NCBI GenBank assembly: GCA_012837605.1
Contig: DUQV01000148.1
Location: 1-34,120, forward strand
Length of the DNA stretch: 34,120 nucleotides
From: Clostridiales bacterium
Lineage (GTDB): Bacteria > Bacillota > Clostridia > Lachnospirales > Lachnospiraceae
Direction of reading: 5' to 3'
Position 1 is the first letter of the stretch. The number at the start of each line of letters is the position of its first letter. The notes beneath the pieces were generated by a model. It was not told the DNA's origin, searched no databases, and saw nothing but the letters and a program-made list of their open reading frames with translations. This document shows, in pieces, positions 15,768-23,414 of the stretch. The position numbers and the translations under genes are program-made.

Positions 15768-16325
15768 ATGATTTCAGCAGGCGAATTTAGGAATGGGTTG
15801 ACAGTCGAAATAGATGGCATCGTGTACCAGATAATTGATTTTCAGCACGTTAAACCCGGAAAAGGAGCAGCTTTTGTCAGAACAAAATTAAAGGATATTA
15901 AAAATGGCGGTGTAACAGAGAAAACATTTCGCCCTACGGAGAAATTCCCTCCGGCACATATAGACAGAAGTGAGATGCAGTATTTGTATAGAGACGGTGA
16001 TTTGTTTTATTTTATGAATGTAGAAACCTATGACCAGATAGCCATGAATAAGGAAGCTGTAGGAGATTCTCTTAAATTTATTAAGGAGAATGAAATGGTC
16101 AAGATGCTTTCTCATAATGGAGCGGTCTTTGCCATTGAGCCACCGCTTTTTGTTGAGCTGGAAGTTACAGATACTGAACCGGGTTTTAAAGGAGATACTG
16201 CTACAGGTGCTACAAAGCCTGCAACTGTTGAAACAGGAGCAACCGTACATGTTCCTTTGTTCGTAAATCAAGGGGACATAATCAGTATAGATACGAGAAC
16301 CGGCGAATACATGAAGAGAGTGTAG
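15768..16325 (+). CDS. efp: Translation elongation factor P
   Basis: Ribosome-binding factor of 185 residues that relieves stalling at consecutive prolines. It has the three beta-barrel domains of the family, with [20 protein letters not shown] at the N-terminus and the modified loop [12 protein letters not shown] (27-38), whose tip residue is Lys32. Lysine at this place is modified by different chemistries in different bacteria (5-aminopentanol in Bacillus). The C-terminal signature [17 protein letters not shown] is present. AAGGAGGAA lies before the ATG. The modification gene is not in the window. yebC at 31134 encodes another factor linked by recent work to proline-rich translation. Confidence 0.97.
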   Translation: MISAGEFRNGLTVEIDGIVYQIIDFQHVKPGKGAAFVRTKLKDIKNGGVTEKTFRPTEKFPPAHIDRSEMQYLYRDGDLFYFMNVETYDQIAMNKEAVGDSLKFIKENEMVKMLSHNGAVFAIEPPLFVELEVTDTEPGFKGDTATGATKPATVETGATVHVPLFVNQGDIISIDTRTGEYMKRV

Positions 16326-16399
16326 AAAGATTAATGTAAATGGCGTTTTCCATATAATATAAGAGGTGTATGGGCATATTTCACACACCCTAACAAGAA

Positions 16400-16469
16400 T
16401 ATGTGCCCCGTTTTGTGAGTCAAAATCGATATTAAGAGTCACTTTTGATTTTACAAGTCGGGGTACATA
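16400..16469. terminator. Long imperfect hairpin between convergent efp and aroE
   Basis: The outer arms TATGTGCCCCG (16400-16410) and CGGGGTACATA (16459-16469) pair over 11 bp with one G-U. Inside, AAAATC and GATTTT extend the pairing, and a TTTTGT/ACAAGT stretch partly pairs. A T-rich run (CTTTTATT) follows on the plus strand and TATTCTTGTT on the minus. It lies between two genes that face each other, so it probably ends both transcripts. Confidence 0.65.
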
Positions 16470-16489
16470 ACTTTTATTAAAACCATTCT

Positions 16490-17254
16490 TCAGATACGCT
16501 CCAGTAATTCCTGCGTTATTTCATCTATAATTTTATCATCAAGTTTAATGCTTCTAAAGTATTCTTCTGCCTGTTTTGCTTGAGCTACCAGCATAGCAAG
16601 ACCGGTAACTGCCTGTATTCCTAAAGATTCTGCCTGCTTTGTAAGCTTTGTCTGTATAGGGTTAAAGATAACATCTACTACAGCCATGCACTGTGTAAAG
16701 GATGTCAGATCAAGAGGTGATGAATCCATATTCGGATACATGCCTACCGGGGTTGTATTAATTATTATCTGTGAATCGCTGTATTTGCTGTAGCATTCTT
16801 CATAGGAGATGTGGTTTTTCCCTAGGGGTTTTCTGCTTACGAAACAGATTTCATCTGCACCGAGCTTTTCTAATACTGCCGATGCAGTCTTTGCAGTACC
16901 GCCTGTTCCCAGTATAAGGCATTTTTTATGCTCTGCATTTATATTATTATTACTTATAAGGTATAGTAGACCGTAAAAATCAGTATTATAGCCTGTAAGT
17001 CGGCCCTGATTATTTACTATGGTATTCACAGCTCCGATTTGCCCTGCCAGAGGATGTATTTCATCCAAATAGGGAAGTACCTTCTCTTTGTAGGGTATAG
17101 TCACGTTAATACCTGCAAATTCCTTCTTGCTCATAAATACATGAAACTCATCTTTATTAAGAGGTATCAAATCATATTTTTCATCTGCCATTCTTTCATG
17201 AATATACTTGGAATAGCTGTGTCCAAGCTTTTCACCGATTAAACCGTATCTCAT
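16490..17254 (-). CDS. aroE: Shikimate dehydrogenase
   Basis: Reduces 3-dehydroshikimate to shikimate with NADPH. The 254-residue protein shows the substrate site GHSYSKYIH (11-19), NVTIPYKE with catalytic Lys56 (50-57), GYNTD with Asp92 (88-92), the NADP loop GTGGTAKTA (116-124), INTTPVGMYP and the C-terminal GLAMLVAQAKQAEEYF. The start at 17254 is preferred to an ATG at 17278 because GGAG lies 6 bases before it and the first residues MRYGLIGEKLGHS match the family; the longer form has no ribosome site. The gene is on the minus strand amid plus-strand genes, including the related aroK and aroQ. It has its own promoter (17368-17395). Confidence 0.95.
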   Translation of the reverse strand: MRYGLIGEKLGHSYSKYIHERMADEKYDLIPLNKDEFHVFMSKKEFAGINVTIPYKEKVLPYLDEIHPLAGQIGAVNTIVNNQGRLTGYNTDFYGLLYLISNNNINAEHKKCLILGTGGTAKTASAVLEKLGADEICFVSRKPLGKNHISYEECYSKYSDSQIIINTTPVGMYPNMDSSPLDLTSFTQCMAVVDVIFNPIQTKLTKQAESLGIQAVTGLAMLVAQAKQAEEYFRSIKLDDKIIDEITQELLERI

Positions 17255-17367
17255 AATCTTCTCCGTTCCAGTTTTCATAATTAATTACATCAGGTATGCT
17301 TTTGCTCAAATGCGTTCCGGTATGAATGCTCAGGGGTGCATGCATGCTGATTTCTATTAGTGGTTTT

Positions 17368-17395
17368 ATTATATAAGAATAACAAAAAAATGCAA
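17368..17395 (-). promoter_or_regulatory. Possible promoter of aroE
   Basis: On the minus strand: TTGCAT (17390-17395), a 16-bp spacer and a perfect TATAAT (17368-17373), about 110 bp upstream of the aroE start. It lies in the 236-bp divergent gap between aroE and spoIIIAA. Confidence 0.5.
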
Positions 17396-17490
17396 TAATA
17401 AGATTCTGTTAAAACCCCGTCATAATTTTATATTGAAGGAATATATTGTTTTAGAAGAAGGTGGATAAGCTTTATTTGGAGGTACAAGTA

Positions 17491-18453
17491 ATGAAGACTA
17501 AAGACGAGATTCTTAAAATATTCTCTATAAAGCTGCGGACTATACTTAGTAAGGTTAAGATTGATTTCGATTCCCTACAGGAAATCCGCCTAAGAATTAA
17601 CTGTCCGCTTGTTATTAATTATAATAACAGGGAATATTTCGTATCGGAGAGTGCAAGTCTGGTAAGCAATCCATCCCATGGGGTTATGATAACAAAAAAC
17701 GAGATTAAAGAGACCATGGAGTATATAAGTAATTACTCTTTGTATGCTTTCGAGGAGGAGATACGTCAGGGCTTCATAACAATAAGCGGAGGTCACCGGA
17801 TTGGAATAACCGGAAAAACCATAATTAACGAGGATTCTATTAAAGGGATGAAGCATATCTCATATATTAACGTCAGGCTTGCCCACCAAGTGAAGGGCTG
17901 TGCGGACATAGTACTTCCGTATCTGGTAAATGGTAAAACACAAGGTATATATCACACCTTGATAATCTCTCCGCCGAAATGCGGTAAGACAACCCTGCTT
18001 CGCGATATCATCAGACAGATTTCTAACGGCAGTTCATATCTGCAGGGAATGAATGTAGGGGTGGTGGACGAGCGTTCTGAAATAGGAGCGTGCTATATGG
18101 GGGTTCCGCAGAATGAGCTTGGAATACGGACCGATATTCTGGATTGCTGTCCAAAGGCAAAGGGAATGATGATGCTTATAAGGTCCATGTCACCTCAGGT
18201 GATAGCTGTAGATGAAATCGGCTCAAAAGAGGATCTGGAGGCAATCAGCCATGTGATTAGCTGTGGCTGCAAGCTGATAGCCACTGTGCACGGAAGCTCA
18301 ATTGAGGATATAAAGAGCAAACCGGTTCTCGGTGAGCTTCTTCATAATAAGGTTTTTGAGCGATATGTAATACTTAGCAATATAAAAAAAATTGGACATC
18401 TTGAAGAAATCTATGATACATCCGGCAGCAGAATATATTACACCGACTATTAA
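17491..18453 (+). CDS. spoIIIAA: Stage III sporulation protein AA, ATPase
   Basis: First gene of the spoIIIA operon; the 320-residue product is a cytosolic ATPase of the type II/IV secretion family that energises the channel between mother cell and forespore. Walker A SPPKCGKTTLL is at 160-170 and Walker B VIAVDEIG at 237-244; GGHRIGITGK (100-109) is a family signature. ATG at 17491 is chosen because GGAGG (17478-17482) is 8 bases upstream; a GTG at 17461 lies before that site. In Bacillus this operon is read by sigma-E in the mother cell. An AT-rich stretch at 17420-17455 could hold such a promoter but I could not fit the boxes well. Confidence 0.96.
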   Translation: MKTKDEILKIFSIKLRTILSKVKIDFDSLQEIRLRINCPLVINYNNREYFVSESASLVSNPSHGVMITKNEIKETMEYISNYSLYAFEEEIRQGFITISGGHRIGITGKTIINEDSIKGMKHISYINVRLAHQVKGCADIVLPYLVNGKTQGIYHTLIISPPKCGKTTLLRDIIRQISNGSSYLQGMNVGVVDERSEIGACYMGVPQNELGIRTDILDCCPKAKGMMMLIRSMSPQVIAVDEIGSKEDLEAISHVISCGCKLIATVHGSSIEDIKSKPVLGELLHNKVFERYVILSNIKKIGHLEEIYDTSGSRIYYTDY

Positions 18454-18476
18454 CCGGAAGAAATGGAGGCAAGAGG

Positions 18477-19001
18477 ATGCTGATTACAAAGACTGTTGGG
18501 TGTATATTAATAATCCTGTCCTCGACCCTGATGGGGTTTTATTATAGCAATGAGCTTAAATCAAGAGTTAATAATCTTAAGGAGTTAAGAAAGCTGATAG
18601 TTTTGCTTAGAGGGGATATCAGGTATGGCAATACACCGCTTCCGGAGGCAATCTGTGCAATTGCAAGAAGACATGAGGGAAGTTTCAAGGGTTTTTTTGT
18701 CAGGTTATCAGAAAAATTAGGCGAGCATTCAGGCAATACATTTGCTCAGGTATGGATGGAAGCGGTAAATTCAGAGCTTCTTAATACGTCCTTAAATAAG
18801 AAGGACAAGTCCGGGCTGATACAATTTGGTGAAAACCTTGGATATCTGGATAAGGAGATGCAGATTAATACCCTTGATTTGTTTCTTACACAGCTGGAGG
18901 ATGAGATAAACGAGCTGTCAAAAACAGCAAAGGAGAAATCTTACCTGTACAGTACCTTAGGAATCATGGCAGGGATATTTGTATCGATAATACTGCTATA
19001 A
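18477..19001 (+). CDS. spoIIIAB: Stage III sporulation protein AB
   Basis: Membrane-anchored protein of 174 residues in the feeding-tube channel. It has an N-terminal helix (about 5-24, VGCILIILSSTLMGFYYSN), the family segment LKELRKLIVLLRGDIRYGNTPLPEA (36-60), a mainly helical soluble middle and a C-terminal helix (about 155-174). It resembles GspF-type components of secretion systems. Start set by GGAGG (18465-18469), 7 bases before ATG. spoIIIAA ends 23 bp upstream; the next gene starts 69 bp downstream. Confidence 0.93.
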   Translation: MLITKTVGCILIILSSTLMGFYYSNELKSRVNNLKELRKLIVLLRGDIRYGNTPLPEAICAIARRHEGSFKGFFVRLSEKLGEHSGNTFAQVWMEAVNSELLNTSLNKKDKSGLIQFGENLGYLDKEMQINTLDLFLTQLEDEINELSKTAKEKSYLYSTLGIMAGIFVSIILL

Positions 19002-19070
19002 AAACATATGATACGAAATCGGCAGGCTCGAATGCCGGAACGTATTTTACAGAAAAATATGGGGGTAAGA

Positions 19071-19268
19071 ATGGACATCTATCTGATTCTTAAAATTGCT
19101 GTTGTGGGAATATTAGTTTCCATATTAAATCAAATATTGAAGCAATCGAATCGGGACGAGCTGGCATTTATGACAAGTCTTGCCGGTTTGATTTTAGTTC
19201 TGTTCTGGATACTTCCATATATTTCAGAATTATTTGCTACAATAAAAGATCTGTTCAGTATGCTGTAG
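19071..19268 (+). CDS. spoIIIAC: Stage III sporulation protein AC
   Basis: Very small membrane protein of 65 residues with two transmembrane helices (about 4-22 and 32-50). The family pattern is clear: ILKIAVVGILVSILNQILKQSNRDE, then MTSLAGLILVLFWILPYI. It belongs to the channel complex in the mother cell-derived membrane round the forespore. The frame is open back to 19008, but ATG at 19071 follows GGGGGT and gives the length typical of the family, so the longer form with a basic extension is rejected. The following spoIIIAD frame begins just past the stop. Confidence 0.92.
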   Translation: MDIYLILKIAVVGILVSILNQILKQSNRDELAFMTSLAGLILVLFWILPYISELFATIKDLFSML

Positions 19269-19317
19269 AATGTTTAATGTTTTATTCTGCACATTTGGGA
19301 AGGACAAGGTTAATTAT

Positions 19318-19704
19318 ATGATTAATGTGGCTGTTATCGGCATTATCTCTGTACTGATGGCTATAACCTTTAAAAAGGGAAGAGAAGAGTATTCCCTGTA
19401 TATCAGTATTGCTGCCTGTTTTATTATTCTGCTGCTTGGTATAGGTAAGCTTGAGGTTATTTTGGATACTGTTAACAGACTCCAAGGATATATCAAAATA
19501 AATAAAGCATACATTAATATATTGATAAAAATAATAGGAATTACATATGTAACTGAGTTTGCTGCATCATTATGCAAGGATTCGGGATACCAGTCCATAG
19601 GTGAGCAGGTAGAGCTGGTAGGCAAGCTCTCTATATTAGCCATCAGTATGCCGATACTTCTGGCCTTGCTTGATACGATAAATAACTTTCTGACAGTCAG
19701 ATAG
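19318..19704 (+). CDS. spoIIIAD: Stage III sporulation protein AD
   Basis: Membrane protein of 128 residues, related to SpoIIIAC but with more helices (about 1-19, 27-45, 63-85, 100-122). It begins with a hydrophobic stretch MINVAVIGIISVLMAI, as is usual. The frame is open from ATG 19270, two bases after the spoIIIAC stop, but that start has no ribosome site. ATG at 19318 follows AAGG (19306-19309) with an 8-base spacing and gives the normal family length. Conserved: ITYVTEFAASLCKDSGYQSI (72-92 region), a SpoIIIAD signature. Confidence 0.92.
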   Translation: MINVAVIGIISVLMAITFKKGREEYSLYISIAACFIILLLGIGKLEVILDTVNRLQGYIKINKAYINILIKIIGITYVTEFAASLCKDSGYQSIGEQVELVGKLSILAISMPILLALLDTINNFLTVR

Positions 19705-19756
19705 TAGATATATAAAGAAGTTTGTATCATCAGTGGGATGACAGTTTGATATGAAA

Positions 19757-19776
19757 TTGGCATGAAAGTATGCCAA
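19757..19776 (+). repeat. Hairpin between spoIIIAD and spoIIIAE
   Basis: A perfect 7-bp stem, TTGGCAT (19757-19763) and ATGCCAA (19770-19776), with a 6-base loop, lies in the 93-bp gap and ends about 17 bases before the ribosome site of spoIIIAE. It has no T-run. It may stabilise or process the message between the AA-AD and AE-AH parts; this is inference. Confidence 0.4.
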
Positions 19777-19800
19777 GGTGTAATTAAATAAGAAAAGGTG

Positions 19801-21117
19801 ATGATTATATTGCATAAGTCAATAAAGCATATACACCGCGTATTTATATTTGGATTTCTTATGATGCAGGCATTTGTATTCTTTCAGATAAACGGATTAT
19901 GCACAGCCTATGCATACGCTATGAATGCAGATTCTTTTCAAACATATTCTATACAAACACCCTTTATGAAAGCACAAGCCATACAAACATCCTCTATGAA
20001 AGCACATACTATACAATCATCCTTTATGAAAGTACATACTATGCAGTCATATCCTATAGATGCATATTCTGTGAATGATGATATTAATTATGATGATATT
20101 CAGGAGGTCATAGATAATATTATGAAGCGGGAGGATGCTATAAATTTTGGTGATTATGTAAACAAGCTGATGTCCGGGGAGGAAGCATTCTCATTAGCAG
20201 CAATAGGAAGTAAGCTGATTCAATCCGTTAATGGGGAGATTAGCGCCCATATTGCCGGTTTCGGACGCCTAATATCTATCTCTCTAATTGCAGCAATATT
20301 TACGAATCTATCCATGGCATTCAAATATCATCAGGTATCCGAAACCGGATATTATGTTACATATCTGCTTCTGTTTGGACTGCTTATCAGTTCATTTATT
20401 AATGCATCCAATATAGCATCGAATGTTATCGGGCAGGTACTGGATTTTATGAAGGCTTTGGTTCCGGCATATTATATGTCGGTTGCATTTTCATCAGGAA
20501 GTATGTCCTCGTTTGCTTTTTATAAAGCGGCTTTAATAATAATCACTTTAGTGGATTTTATTATTATGAAGGTGGTTATACCTCTGGTAAGCTTTTATCT
20601 GATAATTATTCTTGCCAACAACCTGTCAAAGGAGGACATGCTGTCAAAGCTGGCAGGACTATTGGAAATCATAATACAATGGACTCTTAGAAGCCTGTTG
20701 GCTGCTGTTGTAGGCTTTCAGGCAATTCAAGGACTGATAATGCCTGTAGCCGATCAGGTAAAGCGATCTGCACTGCTTAAGGTTTCATCTGCTCTTCCCG
20801 GTGTAGGCAATGCTTTAGGAAGCGTTGCAGAAACCGTAATCGGGGCAGGACTGCTGCTAAAGAATGCAATTGGTGTTGCAGGATTAGTTGTTATTATTAT
20901 TATATGTTCTGTGCCAATAATGCAGTTAATTGTTGTTACCCTGATCTATAAATTCAGCAGTGCGGCACTTCAACCGATTTCAGACAAAAGAATTATTGAA
21001 TGTATAAGTGCCTCGGCAAAATCATCTCAGATGCTTCTGCAATGTGTCATAGTCGGGGCAATTCTGTTTATTCTGTCAATTACAATAGTTGCTATATCAA
21101 CCGGCAGGGTAATATGA
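19801..21117 (+). CDS. spoIIIAE: Stage III sporulation protein AE, with internal tandem repeats
   Basis: Polytopic membrane protein of the mother cell-forespore channel. Residues 1-40 form a signal peptide (basic HKSIKHIHR, hydrophobic core 13-30, then CTAYAYA). A 50-residue segment follows that is not typical of the family: 41-90 divide into 10-residue units, of which IQTPFMKAQA, IQTSSMKAHT and IQSSFMKVHT are clear copies. The normal part starts near YDDIQEVIDNIMK and holds about six to seven transmembrane helices between 150 and 438. At 438 residues it is longer than the ~400 common in the family, and the repeats explain the difference. Starts GTG 19798, ATG 19801 or TTG 19810 are all possible; AAAAGGTG is only well spaced to the last. 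Confidence 0.93.
   Translation: MIILHKSIKHIHRVFIFGFLMMQAFVFFQINGLCTAYAYAMNADSFQTYSIQTPFMKAQAIQTSSMKAHTIQSSFMKVHTMQSYPIDAYSVNDDINYDDIQEVIDNIMKREDAINFGDYVNKLMSGEEAFSLAAIGSKLIQSVNGEISAHIAGFGRLISISLIAAIFTNLSMAFKYHQVSETGYYVTYLLLFGLLISSFINASNIASNVIGQVLDFMKALVPAYYMSVAFSSGSMSSFAFYKAALIIITLVDFIIMKVVIPLVSFYLIIILANNLSKEDMLSKLAGLLEIIIQWTLRSLLAAVVGFQAIQGLIMPVADQVKRSALLKVSSALPGVGNALGSVAETVIGAGLLLKNAIGVAGLVVIIIICSVPIMQLIVVTLIYKFSSAALQPISDKRIIECISASAKSSQMLLQCVIVGAILFILSITIVAISTGRVI
19951..20070 (+). repeat. 30-nt tandem repeats within spoIIIAE
   Basis: Four successive 30-base units (19951, 19981, 20011, 20041), each beginning ATACAA or ATGCAG and carrying CCTTTATGAAAG or CCTCTATGAAAG in the first three. The block 19921-19950 ends like the fourth unit (ACATATTCT against GCATATTCT) and may be a decayed fifth copy. 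The period keeps the frame. Confidence 0.85.
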
Positions 21118-21160
21118 TCAAAAAACCAGTGTCAAATCAGGTTTACCGGCTTATGGAGGT

Positions 21161-21859
21161 ATGATTAAAAGGATGGGTGAGATATATTCATGGGTTAGGA
21201 ACATAGTAATTTATCTGATATTGAACACGATAATTATGAACCTTTTAGGCAACAGCAGCTACAAAAAGTATGTAAGTATCGTATCAGGCATGATTATGCT
21301 GTTGATTGTCGTATCTCCGCTTCTTAAGCTTATGCATGTGGATGACATCATTGATTATTACCTGAACGTAAACATATATCAATCTGATGTATCAGATTTT
21401 CAAAATGAGCTAAGACTTATGGAGGATAAGCAAAAGGATGTGGTTATTGCATGCTTAAAAGATAGAATTAAGGAGCAGGTAGCTGACATATTACTTAACT
21501 ATAATCTGTATCTGTATGATTTTAATGTAGTTATAAATCAAGATGATAACAGTGAAAGTAACAATATCAGAAAAAATATCAACAGTAAAAGCAGCAGCAA
21601 CTGTTTTGGAGAAATAGAATCGATTTCTATAGTTGCAGGATACTTGGAGGATGCAAAGATTCCGGTATTTAAAGTTGATATCGGGAAAATTGAGATATCA
21701 GATATTCTTAAAGACAATAATGAAGAATCTTATATCAAATACGGAGAAAACAGTACTCTGAAACCTCCATTACCTGAGGAAATTCATATAAAAAAAAGAC
21801 TGTCAGACTTCTATAATGTGGAACAAGATAATATAAATATTAGTATAAAGGGAGAATAG
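21161..21859 (+). CDS. spoIIIAF: Stage III sporulation protein AF
   Basis: Protein of 232 residues with two N-terminal transmembrane helices (about 12-30 and 38-56) and a soluble domain that faces the intermembrane space; the family resembles ring-forming secretion components. Typical start region: IYSWVRNIVIYLILNTIIMNLL, then YVSIVSGMIMLLIVVSPLL. A low-complexity Ser/Asn stretch (about 127-148, SESNNIRKNINSKSSSNC) interrupts the soluble domain. The start is unclear: GGAGG (21155-21159) is only one base from ATG 21161 and 13 from ATG 21173. Confidence 0.9.
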   Translation: MIKRMGEIYSWVRNIVIYLILNTIIMNLLGNSSYKKYVSIVSGMIMLLIVVSPLLKLMHVDDIIDYYLNVNIYQSDVSDFQNELRLMEDKQKDVVIACLKDRIKEQVADILLNYNLYLYDFNVVINQDDNSESNNIRKNINSKSSSNCFGEIESISIVAGYLEDAKIPVFKVDIGKIEISDILKDNNEESYIKYGENSTLKPPLPEEIHIKKRLSDFYNVEQDNINISIKGE

Positions 21860-21866
21860 TGTAAAA

Positions 21867-22469
21867 ATGGAAAAAAAGAAGCTATCCCTGAAAGATATTG
21901 GAATGCCAAAACTGGTCATGATGTTTGCGGCAGGTGTCTTACTTATTCTTCTTTCATTTCCGGGCTTATTCGGAGGTGATAATAAGGATAAGGATAAGAA
22001 GATCGTCACAGAATCCACAGATTGGCAAAATGATACGAATACGACAAGCTGTGATTCGAATACCTATATATCAGAATTAGAAGGCAGGCTTGAGAACATC
22101 CTTCGTAAAGTGAACGGCATAGGGGAAGTAAAGGTAATGATAACCCTAAAGACTTCCAAGCAGCAAATTCCACTTAAGGATGTACCGTATACTCAGGAAG
22201 GCTTAAATGAAATAGACGGGGAGGGCGGAAGCAGAACAAATAACCGTATCCAGAAGGAAGAAAGTACGATTCTGGTTACAGACGGGGATGGAAATACCCG
22301 ACCTTACATATTACAGGAACGGGAACCTGAGGTTGAGGGTATCCTTGTCATAGCCGAGGGTGGCGATAATGTTATGATAATTAAAGACATTATAGAGGCA
22401 GCGGAGGTATTATTTAATATTCCTGCGCATAAAGTAAAGGTAATGAAGATGAGTGACGGTATTAAATAA
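21867..22469 (+). CDS. spoIIIAG: Stage III sporulation protein AG
   Basis: Ring-forming channel component of 200 residues. One transmembrane helix (about 14-32, MPKLVMMFAAGVLLILLSF) is followed by a linker and a ring-building domain: LEGRLENILRKVNGIGEVKVMITLKTS (about 70-96) and EPEVEGILVIAEGGDNVMIIKDIIEAAEVLFNIPAHKVKVMKM at the end. In Bacillus SpoIIIAG forms a large ring on the mother-cell side of the channel. GGGAG (21850-21854) lies 12 bases before ATG, a little far. It is 7 bp after spoIIIAF. Confidence 0.95.
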   Translation: MEKKKLSLKDIGMPKLVMMFAAGVLLILLSFPGLFGGDNKDKDKKIVTESTDWQNDTNTTSCDSNTYISELEGRLENILRKVNGIGEVKVMITLKTSKQQIPLKDVPYTQEGLNEIDGEGGSRTNNRIQKEESTILVTDGDGNTRPYILQEREPEVEGILVIAEGGDNVMIIKDIIEAAEVLFNIPAHKVKVMKMSDGIK

Positions 22470-22483
22470 TCAGGAGGTTTATA

Positions 22484-23296
22484 ATGAAAAATATATTCAA
22501 AAAGAATCAGATCATAATTACGGCACTAGCAATTATGATTGTGATTGCCGGTTATTTGAGTTTTACTAATAATGATAAACCGGATGATGCAGCTGCAGTG
22601 GATACGGCAGGTACGGATTATGAAGTCGTGACCGAAGATATGATAACGGAATATGCCCAGAACACAACCGATATTGGAGATACGACTACTGATGATACTA
22701 CGGATATTACCGATGATACAGATAATGAAACTGCTGATGACAACACTGATACCGGAGTGTTGGATGCGACAGATGATGAAAATGATGAGACTACACCTGT
22801 AAATTTGGAATCACAGGAGTTGGGTGATATTTCTGATGATGATTTACTGGCTTCAGCTAACAAGGTATCGGATACAGGCGAATTAGAGATTGAGGATATT
22901 CCGGGAGAAGCGGTTCTTGCAAGTACAGTTTTGGATGCCGGTTTCTTCATCAGTAAGAAGATTGAAAGAGAGCAGGATAGGGCAAGAAGCAGGGCAGATC
23001 TTAAAGCACTGATCGAAAGTACCAATATATCTGAAACCTCCAAGCAACCCATCATAGACAGAATGATTGAACTTACACGCATAGCCGAAATTGAAAATAA
23101 TACTGAGGTTATGCTTGAAGCCAAAGGCTTTGCAGATGCCATGGTGACCATGAATGCGGACGGAGATGTGAATGTGGTTATCAACACACCGTCCCTGTCA
23201 GATCAACAGCTGGCAATAGTAGAAGATATAGTAATGAATGAAACCAATGCTACAATTGATAAAATCACAATAAATCCTGTTATTGTGTCCGAATAA
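22484..23296 (+). CDS. spoIIIAH: Stage III sporulation protein AH
   Basis: Last gene of the operon; 270 residues. A single N-terminal helix (about 8-26) anchors it in the mother-cell membrane, and the C-terminal ring domain (about 150-265, REQDRARSRADLKALIESTNISE through ATIDKITINPVIV) binds SpoIIQ from the forespore in Bacillus. Between them lies a strongly acidic, Thr-rich linker (about 44-135) with runs such as DTTTDDTTDITDDTDNETAD. This linker is longer and more acidic than in Bacillus and is probably disordered. AGGAGG is 6 bases before ATG. A strong new promoter follows the stop, so the operon ends here. Confidence 0.95.
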   Translation: MKNIFKKNQIIITALAIMIVIAGYLSFTNNDKPDDAAAVDTAGTDYEVVTEDMITEYAQNTTDIGDTTTDDTTDITDDTDNETADDNTDTGVLDATDDENDETTPVNLESQELGDISDDDLLASANKVSDTGELEIEDIPGEAVLASTVLDAGFFISKKIEREQDRARSRADLKALIESTNISETSKQPIIDRMIELTRIAEIENNTEVMLEAKGFADAMVTMNADGDVNVVINTPSLSDQQLAIVEDIVMNETNATIDKITINPVIVSE

Positions 23297-23311
23297 ATTA
23301 TTATTAATTAA

Positions 23312-23339
23312 TTGCAAAAGATACGAAGTTTGGTATAAT
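23312..23339 (+). promoter_or_regulatory. Extended -10 promoter of the Asp23-family gene
   Basis: TTGCAA (23312-23317), 16-bp spacer and TGGTATAAT, a perfect -10 with the TGn extension (23331-23339). Start expected near 23346, just inside the left arm of a leader hairpin, so the first arm may be incomplete in the transcript. Confidence 0.65.
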
Positions 23340-23341
23340 AC

Positions 23342-23398
23342 TATATAACAAATGCAACATGAAGCTTGGTTATATAGGAAGACCGAATAATATATAAC
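23342..23398 (+). promoter_or_regulatory. Leader with two alternative hairpins before the Asp23-family gene
   Basis: TATATAAC occurs twice (23342-23349 and 23391-23398), and its complement GTTATATA (23369-23376) lies between. The middle element can pair fully with either copy (8 bp). Pairing with the downstream copy would end two bases before the ribosome site AGGAGG (23401-23406). The arrangement is seen directly; a regulatory role is inference. Confidence 0.45.
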
Positions 23399-23414
23399 AT
23401 AGGAGGTATATGCT

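Noticed and set aside
17400-17460. Sigma-E promoter for spoIIIAA
   Set aside because: Expected from Bacillus, and the AT-rich stretch has partial matches, but neither box nor spacing fits well enough to place it.
22618-23187. 189-residue Ser/Val-rich minus-strand frame inside spoIIIAH
   Set aside because: It is the mirror of the acidic Asp/Thr linker; repetitive codons create a long open antisense frame by chance.
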